From assembly GCA_035470785.1 (NCBI GenBank), contig DATIQN010000018.1, positions 62,001 to 126,000 on the forward strand: a stretch of DNA of 64,000 nucleotides. Reading direction: 5' to 3'. A model generated the notes under the pieces. The model was given only the letters and a program-made list of their open reading frames with translations. It ran no database searches and was not told where the DNA came from. Shown in pieces: positions 50,295 through 59,234 of the stretch (positions are counted from its first letter, which is position 1; every line of letters starts with the position of its first letter). A program made the position numbers and the translations under genes. The DNA is from Croceibacterium_B sp035470785 (GTDB lineage: Bacteria > Pseudomonadota > Alphaproteobacteria > Sphingomonadales > Sphingomonadaceae).

Positions 50295-52295
50295 TCAGGC
50301 GTCGATCATCTCGCGGTCCACCTCGCCGGCACGGTTCTGGATGAAGTTGAAGCGGTGCTCCGGGTTGCGGCCCATCAGCTGGTCGACAAGCTCCGCGATG
50401 GCAAAGCGCTGCTCGTGCTCGGGCGGCAGGGTGATGCGGATCAGGCTGCGGCTCTTCGGGTCCATCGTCGTTTCGCGTAGCTGGCCCGGGTTCATCTCGC
50501 CGAGGCCCTTGAAGCGGCTTACTTCGACCTTCTTGCCCTTGAACACGGTGGCTTCGAGCTTGGCGCGGTCCGCCTCGTCGCGGGCGTAGCGGCTCTCCTT
50601 GCCGGCGGTCAGGCGATAGAGCGGCGGCTGGGCGAGATAGAGGTGCCCCTGGCGCACGATCTCGGCCATTTCCTGAAAGAAGAACGTCATCAGCAGGGTG
50701 GCAATGTGAGCGCCATCGACGTCGGCGTCGGTCATGATGACGATGCGGTCGTAGCGCAGGTTCGCCGGGTCGCAGTCCTTCCGCGTGCCGCAGCCGAGCG
50801 CGAGCGCGAGGTCGGCTATCTCGGCGTTCGCGCGTATCTTGTCGGCGGTCGCGCTGGCGACGTTGAGGATCTTGCCGCGGATCGGCAGGATCGCCTGCGT
50901 CTTGCGGTCGCGCGCCTGCTTGGCGCTGCCGCCGGCGCTGTCGCCCTCAACGATGAACAGCTCGGTCTCGCCTTTGCCTTCGCCCGAGCAATCCGTCAGT
51001 TTACCGGGCAGGCGCAGCTTCTTGCCGCTGGTGGCAGTCTTGCGCTTGATCTCGCGCTCCGCCTTGCGCCGGAGCCGATCGTCCATCCGCTCCATCACGC
51101 TGCCGAGCAGCGCGCGGCCGCGTTCCATGTTGTCGGACAGGAAGTGGTCGAAGTGGTCGCGCACAGCATTTTCGACCAGGCGCGCGGCCTCGGGTGAGGT
51201 CAGCCGGTCCTTGGTCTGGCTCTGGAACTGCGGCTCGCGGATGAACACCGAAAGCATGATTTCGCTGCCGGTCATGATGTCGTCGGCGGTGATGTCCTTC
51301 GACTTCTTCTGACCGACGAGCTCGCCGAACGCGCGGATGCCCTTGGCCAGCGCCGCGCGCATGCCTTGCTCGTGAGTGCCACCGTCGGGTGTCGGGACAG
51401 TGTTGCAGTAATAGCTGTAGGCGCCATCCGACCACAGCGGCCACGCGACGGCCCATTCGGCGCGGCCCTGCGATTCGCCGTTCTGGGCGGGAAAATCCTG
51501 GCTCCCGGCGAAGAACTGGCTGGTGACGCATTCGCGCTCGGCAACCTCCTCGGCGAGGTGATCGGACAAGCCGCCGGGGAACTGGAACACCGCTTCTTCG
51601 GGGACTTCGTCCGAGGCCAGCGACGGCGCGCATTTCCAGCGGATCTCCACTCCGGCGTAGAGATAGGCCTTCGAACGGGCGAGCTTGAACAGCCGCGCCG
51701 GTTTGAACTCGCGGTCGCCGAAGATCTCCGGGTCGGGCGTGAAGCTGACGGTCGTACCGCGCCGATTAGGCGTGCCCCCGAGATGCTGCAGCCCGCCCAG
51801 CGGCGCGCCGCGGGAGAATTCCTGCGCGTAGACTTCCTTGTTGCGCGCCACCTCGACCCGGGTGTGTTCGCTGAGCGCATTGACCACGCTGACGCCGACT
51901 CCGTGCAGGCCGCCGCTGGTGGCGTACGCCTTGCCGGAAAACTTGCCGCCCGAGTGGAGCGTCGTGAGAATTACCTCGAGGGACGACTTGCCGGGAAACT
52001 TGGGATGCTCGTCGACCGGCATGCCGCGGCCGTTGTCGCTGATCGTTAGGCGGTTGCCTTCGTCGAGCGCTACCTCGATGCGGTTAGCATGGCCGGCGAC
52101 GGCCTCGTCCATCGCGTTGTCGAGCACTTCGGCGGCGAGGTGATGCAGTGCGCGCTCGTCAATGCCGCCGATGTACATGCCGGGGCGGCGGCGGACGGGC
52201 TCGAGCCCTTCCAGCACCTCGATCGAGGAAGCGTCATAGTCGCCGCCGCCCTGCGGTAGCTTGTCGAACAGGGAACCTGCGTCTTCTGGGGACAT
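50295..52295 (-). CDS. parE: DNA topoisomerase IV subunit B
   Basis: ATPase subunit of the enzyme that decatenates daughter chromosomes. The 666-residue protein has EGLEPVRRRPGMYIGG and the GHKL Asn/Asp in EVLDNAMDEA, SDNGRGMPVDEHP and SGGLHGVGVSVVNALS; then the transducer domain; then the toprim motifs TELFIVEGDSAGGSAKQ and MTDADVDGAHIATLL, and the C-terminal FKGLGEMNPGQLRETTMDP. The inner RDRKTQAILPIRGK block fits ParE. The start at 52295 is chosen over an upstream ATG lacking a ribosome-binding site. parC is not in the window. Confidence 0.93.
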   Translation of the reverse strand: MSPEDAGSLFDKLPQGGGDYDASSIEVLEGLEPVRRRPGMYIGGIDERALHHLAAEVLDNAMDEAVAGHANRIEVALDEGNRLTISDNGRGMPVDEHPKFPGKSSLEVILTTLHSGGKFSGKAYATSGGLHGVGVSVVNALSEHTRVEVARNKEVYAQEFSRGAPLGGLQHLGGTPNRRGTTVSFTPDPEIFGDREFKPARLFKLARSKAYLYAGVEIRWKCAPSLASDEVPEEAVFQFPGGLSDHLAEEVAERECVTSQFFAGSQDFPAQNGESQGRAEWAVAWPLWSDGAYSYYCNTVPTPDGGTHEQGMRAALAKGIRAFGELVGQKKSKDITADDIMTGSEIMLSVFIREPQFQSQTKDRLTSPEAARLVENAVRDHFDHFLSDNMERGRALLGSVMERMDDRLRRKAEREIKRKTATSGKKLRLPGKLTDCSGEGKGETELFIVEGDSAGGSAKQARDRKTQAILPIRGKILNVASATADKIRANAEIADLALALGCGTRKDCDPANLRYDRIVIMTDADVDGAHIATLLMTFFFQEMAEIVRQGHLYLAQPPLYRLTAGKESRYARDEADRAKLEATVFKGKKVEVSRFKGLGEMNPGQLRETTMDPKSRSLIRITLPPEHEQRFAIAELVDQLMGRNPEHRFNFIQNRAGEVDREMIDA

Positions 52296-52357
52296 GGATC
52301 GGCTATAGAGAGCGGGCTCGCGCGGACTCAAGCAGAAGCGGCGGAGTTATCCGCGCT

Positions 52358-53506
52358 TCAGAATTGCGTCGGGGCGGGTGACACCACCGTTATCGTTCCG
52401 GCACCGACCTGACGCACTTCCATCGCCCGTTCGGCGATCCCATCCGGACGGAAGCGGAACGCGCCGTCGATGCCGAGGAAACCCTGGTCGTCGAACAGGT
52501 GCGAAGTCGGAAATTCGCGCCCCCCGGTCCAGTCGCGGGCGATCCGCAATGTCAGCAGGACGGCGTCGTAGCCAAGTGTGGCGACGCGGTATGGCCGCGC
52601 CCCGAACCGCGATTTGTAGCTTGTTGCGAAACGCCCGTAGCGGCTGTCCGACACGGTCGAGAACCACGCGCCGCGCAGCGCGCTCGACTTTGCCACGTCC
52701 TCTTCACCGCTCCACAATTCGGTGCCGAGCAAGTGCGGCAGCGCGGCTCCAGCGGTCTTGAGCGATCCTGCGGCGATGGCCGAAAGGCGCGCACTGTCGG
52801 CAATCAGCACGGTGTCGAAACCGCCCCTGGTCCGCAGCCGCTCCGCGGCGCTGATCACCGACGTGTTGCCGCGGTCATAAGTCTCGGTGGCGACGAGCGT
52901 GCCGCCGCCCGCAGCTACGCGCGCGGCCAGCGCGGCCTGCGCGTGGCGCCCGTAATCGCCGTTGGGCACAATCGCCGCGAACCTCTTCGCGCCGTGCGCC
53001 ATCGCGTAGGATACCGTACGGTTGATCGATTCCTCGGGCACTACGCCGAGGACGAAAACGTCACGCGTGGCGATCGATCGGTCGTTCGAAAAGGTGATCA
53101 TCGGCACGTGCGCCGGGCGGGCTTTGACGGAAACCGCTCTCACGTCGTCGCCCAGCAACGGCCCGAGGATCAGTTTGTTGCCGTCAGCGATCGCGCGTGC
53201 TGCTGCGCTTTCGGCACCGGACGCGGTGTCGTAAGTGGTGATGCGCAAGTTGGATGCGTTGGTGTCGAGCAGCGCCATCGTCGTCGCGTTGGCGATCGAC
53301 TGGCCGACCGCGCCGTTGGCGCCCGACAGCGGCACCAGCAGGGCCACGCGGTGGCGGCCTTCATCCTGCGGTAGGGTGCTGGGCGCAGCAGTCGGCACGG
53401 GCCTGGGTGCGACCACCGGGCCTTCACCTTTGGGGACCACCTGGCAGGCCGCGAGCGCCACGCTGAGCGCCGCGGCGCCGACCAGCCGTTTCCAATTACC
53501 GAACAT
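52358..53506 (-). CDS. penicillin-binding protein activator-like lipoprotein
   Basis: A 382-residue periplasmic binding-protein-fold lipoprotein of the LpoA/YraM group. Lipobox LAAC places the lipid on Cys21. After a Pro-rich linker the domain starts RVALLVPLSGANGAVGQSI, with LILGPLLGDDVRAVS, VFVLGVVPEESINRTVSYA and FAAIVPNGDYGRHAQ. In E. coli LpoA activates the wall synthase PBP1A from the outer membrane. It is divergent from rsmI with only 39 bases between the starts, the yraM-yraL order known in gamma-proteobacteria, which supports the call. Confidence 0.87.
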   Translation of the reverse strand: MFGNWKRLVGAAALSVALAACQVVPKGEGPVVAPRPVPTAAPSTLPQDEGRHRVALLVPLSGANGAVGQSIANATTMALLDTNASNLRITTYDTASGAESAAARAIADGNKLILGPLLGDDVRAVSVKARPAHVPMITFSNDRSIATRDVFVLGVVPEESINRTVSYAMAHGAKRFAAIVPNGDYGRHAQAALAARVAAGGGTLVATETYDRGNTSVISAAERLRTRGGFDTVLIADSARLSAIAAGSLKTAGAALPHLLGTELWSGEEDVAKSSALRGAWFSTVSDSRYGRFATSYKSRFGARPYRVATLGYDAVLLTLRIARDWTGGREFPTSHLFDDQGFLGIDGAFRFRPDGIAERAMEVRQVGAGTITVVSPAPTQF

Positions 53507-53545
53507 GCTTGCCGCTCCCGCGTCAGTTGGTTCACAAGGCGCGCC

Positions 53546-54400
53546 GTGAGCGATCAACGCGACCTCGAAGCCAAGTCCTTGTCTCCCGGCCTCTATATAG
53601 TCGCGACGCCGATTGGCAATCTCGGCGACATAACCTTGCGCGCCGCAGACGTGCTGGCGCGGTGCGACGCAATCGCCTGCGAGGACACTCGCGTGACGCG
53701 CAAGCTGGTGCAGCACCTCGGCCTGGCGAAGCCGCTGTGGCGCTATGACGATCACGCCTCGGACCATGACCGGGCTCGCCTGCTCGACGCGATGCGGGAC
53801 AAAGCCGTGGCGCTGGTCAGCGACGCGGGCACGCCGCTGGTCTCCGATCCCGGCTATCGCCTTGTTCGCGACGCGCGCGCCGCCGGCGTTCCCGTTACCA
53901 GCTTGCCGGGGCCTAGCGCGCCAGTGATGGCGTTGACCTTGGCGGGCCTTCCGACCGACCGTTTCCTGTTTGCGGGCTTCCTGCCGCCGAAGGACAAGGC
54001 GCGGAACGAAGCGCTGCTCGAACTGGCGGGTGTGAAAGCGACGCTGGTGTTCTTCGAAACTGCGCCGCGGCTTACGAAGTCCCTTGCGGCGATCGGCCGC
54101 GCGCTGCCTGGGCGCGAGATCGCCGTCGCGCGCGAATTGACCAAGCTCTACGAGGAATGCCGCGCCGGATCTGCCGACGAGCTTGCCGCGCACTACGCGG
54201 GACATCCGCCGCGTGGAGAGATCGTGCTGCTGGTCGGGCCGCCTGTCGAGCAGGTCGCCGATGCCGGCCACGCCGACACCCTGCTGCTGGAGGCATTGAT
54301 GACCGAGAAGCCCTCGCAAGCGGCCGGCCTCGTCGCCAAGGCGACCGGGCTCGACCGCAAGGCGCTTTATGCCCGCGCGCTCGAGCTCAAGGCTTCATGA
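53546..54400 (+). CDS. rsmI: 16S rRNA (cytidine-1402 2'-O)-methyltransferase
   Basis: SAM-dependent tetrapyrrole-methylase-fold enzyme that methylates C1402 in the ribosomal P site. The 284-residue protein has GLYIVATPIGNLGDITLRA at the start, CEDTRVTRKL, VALVSDAGTPLVSDPGY (SAM site) and SLPGPSAPVMALTLAGLP. It starts with GTG at 53546. Its stop overlaps the yraN ATG, and the LpoA-like gene is divergent upstream; the set matches the conserved yraM-yraL-yraN cluster. Confidence 0.96.
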   Translation: MSDQRDLEAKSLSPGLYIVATPIGNLGDITLRAADVLARCDAIACEDTRVTRKLVQHLGLAKPLWRYDDHASDHDRARLLDAMRDKAVALVSDAGTPLVSDPGYRLVRDARAAGVPVTSLPGPSAPVMALTLAGLPTDRFLFAGFLPPKDKARNEALLELAGVKATLVFFETAPRLTKSLAAIGRALPGREIAVARELTKLYEECRAGSADELAAHYAGHPPRGEIVLLVGPPVEQVADAGHADTLLLEALMTEKPSQAAGLVAKATGLDRKALYARALELKAS

Positions 54401-54747
54401 GCCGGGAAATTGCCGAGCGGCAGGGGCGGCGCGGGGAGGGCTTGGCCGCCTGGTGGCTGCGCCTGCAAGGCTGGCGGATCGTCGCGAGCCGGGTCAAGAC
54501 ACCGCGCGGCGAAGTCGACCTGATCGCCCGGCGCGGCCGGACGGTCCTGTTCCTCGAAATGAAGTGGCGCGCGACGGCGACCGAGCGAGACCGGGCGATA
54601 GACGCCTACCGCCTGCGCCGCGTCGCCGCCGCAGTCGAGGCGATCGCGCACCGCTATCTGCGTGCGGGCGACAATCCGCGGATCGACGTGCTCCTGCTTG
54701 CGCCGCGCTGTTGGCCGCGCCACATGGTCAACGCCTGGCAGCCATGA
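54397..54747 (+). CDS. yraN: YraN/UPF0102 nuclease-fold protein
   Basis: A 116-residue restriction-endonuclease-like fold protein of unknown cellular role. RGEGLAAWWLRLQGWRIVAS, TPRGEVDLIARRGRTVLFLE and MKWRA form the expected E-D-ExK-type motif of the PD-(D/E)xK superfamily. It overlaps rsmI by 4 bases and is followed by gshB after 13 bases, so all three probably share one mRNA. Confidence 0.93.
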   Translation: MSREIAERQGRRGEGLAAWWLRLQGWRIVASRVKTPRGEVDLIARRGRTVLFLEMKWRATATERDRAIDAYRLRRVAAAVEAIAHRYLRAGDNPRIDVLLLAPRCWPRHMVNAWQP

Positions 54748-54760
54748 AGGACCGATACGA

Positions 54761-55726
54761 ATGAGCCTGCGCGTAGCCGTCCAGATGGATCCGATCGAAA
54801 GCGTCAACATCGCCGGCGATTCGAGCTTCGCTCTGATGCTTTCCGCACAAGCGCGCGGGCACACGCTGTGGCACTACGACGTGCGTTCGCTGACGCTCGA
54901 TGAGAACGATCGGCTCACCGCGCTGGCCAGTCCGGTGCGCGTCCGGCGCGAGGCCGGCAATCACTTCGAGAAGGGCGAAGCCCGCCGACTCGACCTCGGC
55001 CGCGATATCGACGTCGTGCTGATGCGTCAGGATCCGCCGTTCGACATGGGCTACATCACCGCCACGCACCTGCTCGAGCGGATTGCCAACGAAACGCTGG
55101 TGGTCAACGACCCGGCGAGCGTGCGGAATGCGCCCGAAAAGGTCTTCGTGCTCGACTTCCGCCGCTTCATGCCGCCCACGCTGGTCACCCGCAGCGTTGC
55201 CGAGGTTCGCGAATTCATGGGCCGCCACGGCGCGGTGGTGGTCAAGCCGATCCACGGCAACGGCGGCAAGGCGATCTTCCGCGTGCCCGAAAGCGGCGAC
55301 AACCTTTCAGCGCTGATCGACGTGTTCAACCAGACCTGGCCCGAACCGCACATGGTCCAGCCCTTCCTTCCCGAAGTGGCCGAGGGCGACAAGCGCATCG
55401 TGCTGGTCGACGGCGAATACGCCGGCGCGATCAATCGCAAGCCGGGGCAGGGCGAGTTCCGCTCGAACCTGGCCCAGGGCGGCTATGCCGAGAAGGCGGA
55501 CCTGACGCCGCGCGAGGAGGAAATCTGCGAGGCGATGGGCCCGGAGCTCAAAGCGCGCGGGTTGATCTTCGTCGGCATCGACGTGATCGGCGGCAAGTGG
55601 CTGACAGAGATTAACGTCACCAGCCCGACAGGGATCGTCAGCATCGACCAGTTCAACGGTACCGACACCGCTGCACGGATCTGGGATGCGATCGAGGCCA
55701 GGCTGGCGCCGTTGCTGCGAGGCTAA
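54761..55726 (+). CDS. gshB: glutathione synthetase
   Basis: Second step of glutathione synthesis, adding glycine to gamma-glutamylcysteine with ATP. The 321-residue ATP-grasp protein begins MSLRVAVQMDPIESVNIAGD and has VVVKPIHGNGGKAIFRV (ATP-grasp loop), VQPFLPEVAEGDKRIVLVDG, RSNLAQGGYAEKADLTPRE and INVTSPTGI near the end. gshA is not in the window. It ends 4 bases inside the convergent SIMPL gene. Confidence 0.97.
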   Translation: MSLRVAVQMDPIESVNIAGDSSFALMLSAQARGHTLWHYDVRSLTLDENDRLTALASPVRVRREAGNHFEKGEARRLDLGRDIDVVLMRQDPPFDMGYITATHLLERIANETLVVNDPASVRNAPEKVFVLDFRRFMPPTLVTRSVAEVREFMGRHGAVVVKPIHGNGGKAIFRVPESGDNLSALIDVFNQTWPEPHMVQPFLPEVAEGDKRIVLVDGEYAGAINRKPGQGEFRSNLAQGGYAEKADLTPREEEICEAMGPELKARGLIFVGIDVIGGKWLTEINVTSPTGIVSIDQFNGTDTAARIWDAIEARLAPLLRG

Positions 55727-56456
55727 CCGAGGTCGTACTCGATCGTCGTCACCACCCGGACTTTCTGGAACGGCGTGCTGCCGCCACCCGAGTTGCAATC
55801 GTCGCAATCTTCGCCGTCGCGCGCGCCGACCGAGAAGTAGCCCTGGCTGGCGCTCTTCATCCTCCCGACATCCACCCCACTGCCGCGGGCGAACTGCTCG
55901 GCGCTGGTCCGGGCGTTGCGGTTCGCTTCGGCGATCATCGTCGGCTTCAACTGGTTCAAGCCGGTGAAGCTGTAAGCGATAGTCCCGCTGCCCAGCTCGA
56001 CTCCGTTGCGCAGGAGCTCGGTCTGTCGGGCATACGCGGCGCGCGCCTTCAAGACGTCGGTGGTGCGCAACTGGATTGTGCGCGACACCGTCAGCCGCTC
56101 CGGCCCTGTTTCGCCCTCGCGGGGTTGCTGGCGTGACAACGAGACATCGACATCGGTGACGTCGTCAGGCTTAAGCCCGGCCGAAGCGAAGAAGGCGCGG
56201 ACCGCCTTGGCTTGCTCGTCGACCGATTGTTGGACGGCGGCAAGGTCGGTGCCGGTGTCCGAGAACTGGACCGACCAGGTAGCGATGTTGGCCACCACGT
56301 TGCGTTCGGAAACGCCGCGCACGGTCACTTCACGTTCGCCATCTTGGCTCGGCGGAGGCCGTCGCCGAGGATGTAACCGCTGGTCGTAAGGCGGACGGCA
56401 ACGATCGCTACTGCGCCGAGGATGACGGCGCGATTGTCGTAGAGGTCTGGAAGCAT
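55723..56456 (-). pseudogene. SIMPL-domain protein, frameshifted near the N-terminus
   Basis: From the ATG at 56456 the frame gives MLPDLYDNRAVILGAVAIVA, then GYILGDGLRRAKMA, a typical membrane anchor for this family, but stops seven residues later. One frame over, the rest reads without interruption: EREVTVRGVSERNVVANIAT to VRVVTTIEYDLG, the SIMPL (DUF541) domain with QFARGSGVDVGRMKSASQGY. One base appears missing at about 56336-56345. The main domain has no start codon of its own that keeps the anchor. Either decay or a sequencing error. SIMPL proteins are envelope proteins of unclear function. Confidence 0.65.
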
Positions 56457-56538
56457 GGCTGAAAAGCCCTGTGCGTTCGTCCGCTAGGAGTGCAGCCACC
56501 GGGCGCGATCGCCGGTCAGGGCTGCGACGAACGGTGCA

Positions 56539-56567
56539 TTTTTATAAATGAACTGAGTTGGCCGCAA
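56539..56567 (-). promoter_or_regulatory. possible promoter of the SIMPL gene
   Basis: On the minus strand TTGCGG, 17 bases, TAAAAA, inside the most AT-rich part of this gap and about 80 bases before the gene start. A nearby TTATAA is an alternative -10. Confidence 0.35.
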
Positions 56568-56593
56568 GAGCCATTTATCGGGTTCGCCGCCTT

Positions 56594-57490
56594 CTAGCCG
56601 CGCTCCCGCGGATGCGCCCTTCGATAGGTATCGAGCAACGTAGCCGCATCGACTTTCGTATAGATTTGCGTCGAGCCGAGGCTGGCGTGGCCGAGCAGTT
56701 CCTGTAGGCTTCTCAGGTCTGCTCCGGCCCCCAGCAGGTGGGTCGCAAAGCTGTGCCGCAGCGCGTGCGGGGTCGCGGTTGGCGGCAGCCCGAGCGCGAT
56801 GCGCGCTTTCGCCATCGCCTTCTGGACCATGCCTTGCCCAAGCGGACCACCTTTGGCTCCCTTGAACAACAGTTCCTTGCCGGCGAGCGGCCAGGGGCAG
56901 CGCTCAGCATAGTCGGCTACCGCAGCGCGGACGACAGGCAACAGCGGCACCACGCGCTGCTTGCCGCCCTTGCCGGTCACGCGCAGCGTCTCGCCGAGCG
57001 GCAAGTCGGCCGCGGTGAGCGATAGCGCCTCGGCAATTCGCAGTCCGGCGCCGTACATCAGCAGCAGCACCGCCCGGTCGCGCGCGCCGATCCAGTGGTC
57101 GCTGGCGAGCGAGGCGACCCCGTCGGCAAGGTTCGCCGCGTCATCGGGAGTGACCGGGCGCGGCAGGCCCTTCTTGATTCGCGGTCCGCGCAGGCGGGGC
57201 GGGGCGGCGTCGCCGTGCCCGGCCTGCTCGCGGGCGAAGGTGATGAAGCCCTTGATCGCCGAAAGCTCGCGCGCGGCGGAGACGTTGCCGATCCCTTCGG
57301 CCCGCCGCGAGGCGAGCTGGTTGCGCAAGGCGAGGGCATCGAGATTGGCAACGTCGCGCCAATCCTCGGCTCCCACTTGCTCTGCGAGCCGGTTGGCGGC
57401 GGCGAGATAGGCGCGCACGGTATGTGGCGAACGGCGGCGCGAGCGGGCGAGATAGTCGCCCCATTGCTCGAGCAGCGTCGCCTTGCTCAT
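56594..57490 (-). CDS. xerC: tyrosine recombinase XerC
   Basis: Site-specific recombinase that resolves chromosome dimers at dif with FtsK and XerD. The 298-residue protein has an N-terminal SAM-like core-binding domain (DYLARSRRRSPHTVRAYLAA) and a catalytic domain with Arg in YGAGLRIAEALSL, Lys in GKGGKQRVVPL, HALRHSFATHLL, LLGHASLGSTQIY and the Tyr nucleophile in TQIYTKVDA. The family ending RAHPRERG is normal. It is overlapped by hemW and has no phage genes around it, so it is the housekeeping enzyme. Confidence 0.93.
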   Translation of the reverse strand: MSKATLLEQWGDYLARSRRRSPHTVRAYLAAANRLAEQVGAEDWRDVANLDALALRNQLASRRAEGIGNVSAARELSAIKGFITFAREQAGHGDAAPPRLRGPRIKKGLPRPVTPDDAANLADGVASLASDHWIGARDRAVLLLMYGAGLRIAEALSLTAADLPLGETLRVTGKGGKQRVVPLLPVVRAAVADYAERCPWPLAGKELLFKGAKGGPLGQGMVQKAMAKARIALGLPPTATPHALRHSFATHLLGAGADLRSLQELLGHASLGSTQIYTKVDAATLLDTYRRAHPRERG

Positions 57491-58638
57491 GCGGCCACCA
57501 GCGCGGCGGGTACCAGTTCGCCGAGCAAGGCGTCGAGCAGCGGCATTCCTTGAGGAGTGACGCCGATCAAGCCGCCCTGGCGCCAGGCAAGGCCGAGCCC
57601 TTCGTAGAGCGCCAGCTTGGCGGGATCGATCAGCGCGTCGGTGGTGATGCAAAATCGCTGCGACAGCGAGGCGAGATTGACGCCCTCCGCCAGGCGCAGG
57701 CCCATCAGCAGGGCCTCGCTGGCCTGTTCGCGGACGTTCAGCGCGCGCTCTTCCTTGAGGCCATGGCCGTGTTCGGCAACGGCCTCGAGCCAGTTCTCGG
57801 GCTTCTTGTGCCGCAGCGTCGCCATCCCGCCGCGCCGTCCGTGGGCGCCCGGTCCAAGTCCGGCATAATCGCGGTAACGCCAATAGGCGAGGTTGTGCCG
57901 GCTCTGCTGGCCGGGCCGGGCGTGATTGCTGATCTCGTAGGCGGGCATTCCGGCGGCATCGGTCAGCTCGCGGGTGAGGGCGAACAAGTCGGCTGCGGGA
58001 TCTTCGTCGAGCGGCGTGAAGGCGCGCTGGCGCACATCGGTGGCGAAGCGGGTGCCTGGTTCAATCGTCAGTTGGTACAGCGACAAGTGCCCCGTGCCGA
58101 AACCGAGGGCTTGCCGCAGCTCTGCTGCCCACAGCTCGGCCGTCTGACCCGGCCGCGCGTAGATCAGGTCGAAGCTGACGCGATCGAACACCACTTGCGC
58201 GGTTTCAAGCGCGGCCAGTCCTTCCTGTGCATTGTGCAGCCGCCCGAGAAACCGCAGCGTTTCGTCGTCCAGAGCCTGCAATCCGAGCGAAATTCGGTTC
58301 ACGCCTGCCGCGGCCAGATCGGCGAACTTGCCCGCCTCGACCGAGGAAGGGTTGGCCTCCAGCGTGATTTCAATGTCGGGCGCAAAGCTCCACAATCTCT
58401 CCGCCTCGCCGAGCAGCGTCGCCACCAGCGCGGGAGGCATCAACGAAGGAGTCCCGCCGCCGAAGAAGATCGACTGGAGCGGTTCGCCGCCGGCCAGCGC
58501 CGCCTCGTGCCGCATGTCGGCCAGAAGCGCCTCGCGCCATTGCCCGGCGTCGATCCGCTCACGCACATGCGAATTGAAATCGCAGTACGGGCATTTCGCC
58601 ACGCAGAACGGCCAATGGATATACAGCGCTTGTGCCAC
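57487..58638 (-). CDS. hemW: HemW-like radical SAM heme chaperone
   Basis: Radical SAM protein related to the oxygen-independent coproporphyrinogen oxidase HemN, now considered a heme chaperone. The 383-residue protein has the cluster motif CVAKCPYCDFN (CxxxCxxC) near residue 12, FFGGGTPSLM, the SAM-binding EANPSS and RISLGLQALDD. It lacks the N-terminal extension of true HemN. Its stop overlaps the xerC start by four bases. Confidence 0.92.
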   Translation of the reverse strand: MAQALYIHWPFCVAKCPYCDFNSHVRERIDAGQWREALLADMRHEAALAGGEPLQSIFFGGGTPSLMPPALVATLLGEAERLWSFAPDIEITLEANPSSVEAGKFADLAAAGVNRISLGLQALDDETLRFLGRLHNAQEGLAALETAQVVFDRVSFDLIYARPGQTAELWAAELRQALGFGTGHLSLYQLTIEPGTRFATDVRQRAFTPLDEDPAADLFALTRELTDAAGMPAYEISNHARPGQQSRHNLAYWRYRDYAGLGPGAHGRRGGMATLRHKKPENWLEAVAEHGHGLKEERALNVREQASEALLMGLRLAEGVNLASLSQRFCITTDALIDPAKLALYEGLGLAWRQGGLIGVTPQGMPLLDALLGELVPAALVAA

Positions 58639-58685
58639 GGCGCCTTTTCAGCCTGTGTTAACCGTTGAAAGTCAAGTTATCGTAC

Positions 58686-59234
58686 ATGAGGAAGGGGTCG
58701 CAACTCGGCGCAGGCTTGGCCTGCGCTCTCACCATCGCCGGATCCGTCTGCGCCGAAGCGCCGCCGCGGTCCACGCCCGTCGCGGTCATGGCGCCGAACG
58801 CTTTTGCCATGCGGCTGCTGGCCGATCACAACGCCGAGCGAAAGCGCAAGGGCACGCCGCCGCTTGCCTGGAGCCATGACCTCGCGCAGCAGGCGCAGAG
58901 CTGGGCCGATCGCCTCGCGCACGACGACCGGATGTACCATTCGGACCGGGAAACCCGCCACGGCGCGGGCGAGAACCTGTGGACCGGAGCCTCGGGCTAT
59001 TACAGTGCCGACGACATGGTCGGTGCGTTCGTCTCCGAGCGGAAGGCCTACAAGCCCGGGACGTTTCCGGAGGTTTCAAAGACCGGCATCTGGCAAGACG
59101 TTGGTCATTACACGCAAGTGATCTGGCCCAGCACCCAGCAAGTCGGCTGCGCGGTGGCGCGCAACAAGGCGCACGATTTTCTTGTCTGCCGTTATTGGCC
59201 GGCGGGCAACGTCTACGGTCACGCCATCGGCTAG
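58686..59234 (+). CDS. CAP-domain (SCP/PR-1-like) secreted protein
   Basis: A 182-residue exported protein with signal peptide MRKGSQLGAGLACALTIAGS ending at CAEAPP. The CAP domain has HNAERKRKGTPPLAWSHDLA, HSDRETRHGAGENLW (conserved His and Glu of the cleft), VGHYTQVIWPSTQQVGCA and CRYWPAGN. Such domains bind lipids or act extracellularly; the bacterial role is unclear. An ATG at 58686 is preferred to a TTG seven codons upstream. It is divergent from hemW and overlaps rdgB by 4 bases. Confidence 0.92.
   Translation: MRKGSQLGAGLACALTIAGSVCAEAPPRSTPVAVMAPNAFAMRLLADHNAERKRKGTPPLAWSHDLAQQAQSWADRLAHDDRMYHSDRETRHGAGENLWTGASGYYSADDMVGAFVSERKAYKPGTFPEVSKTGIWQDVGHYTQVIWPSTQQVGCAVARNKAHDFLVCRYWPAGNVYGHAIG

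Noticed and set aside
56594..57490. XerC as a phage or element integrase
   Set aside because: Length, domain order, ending and linkage to hemW are those of the housekeeping recombinase; no attachment sites or phage genes nearby.
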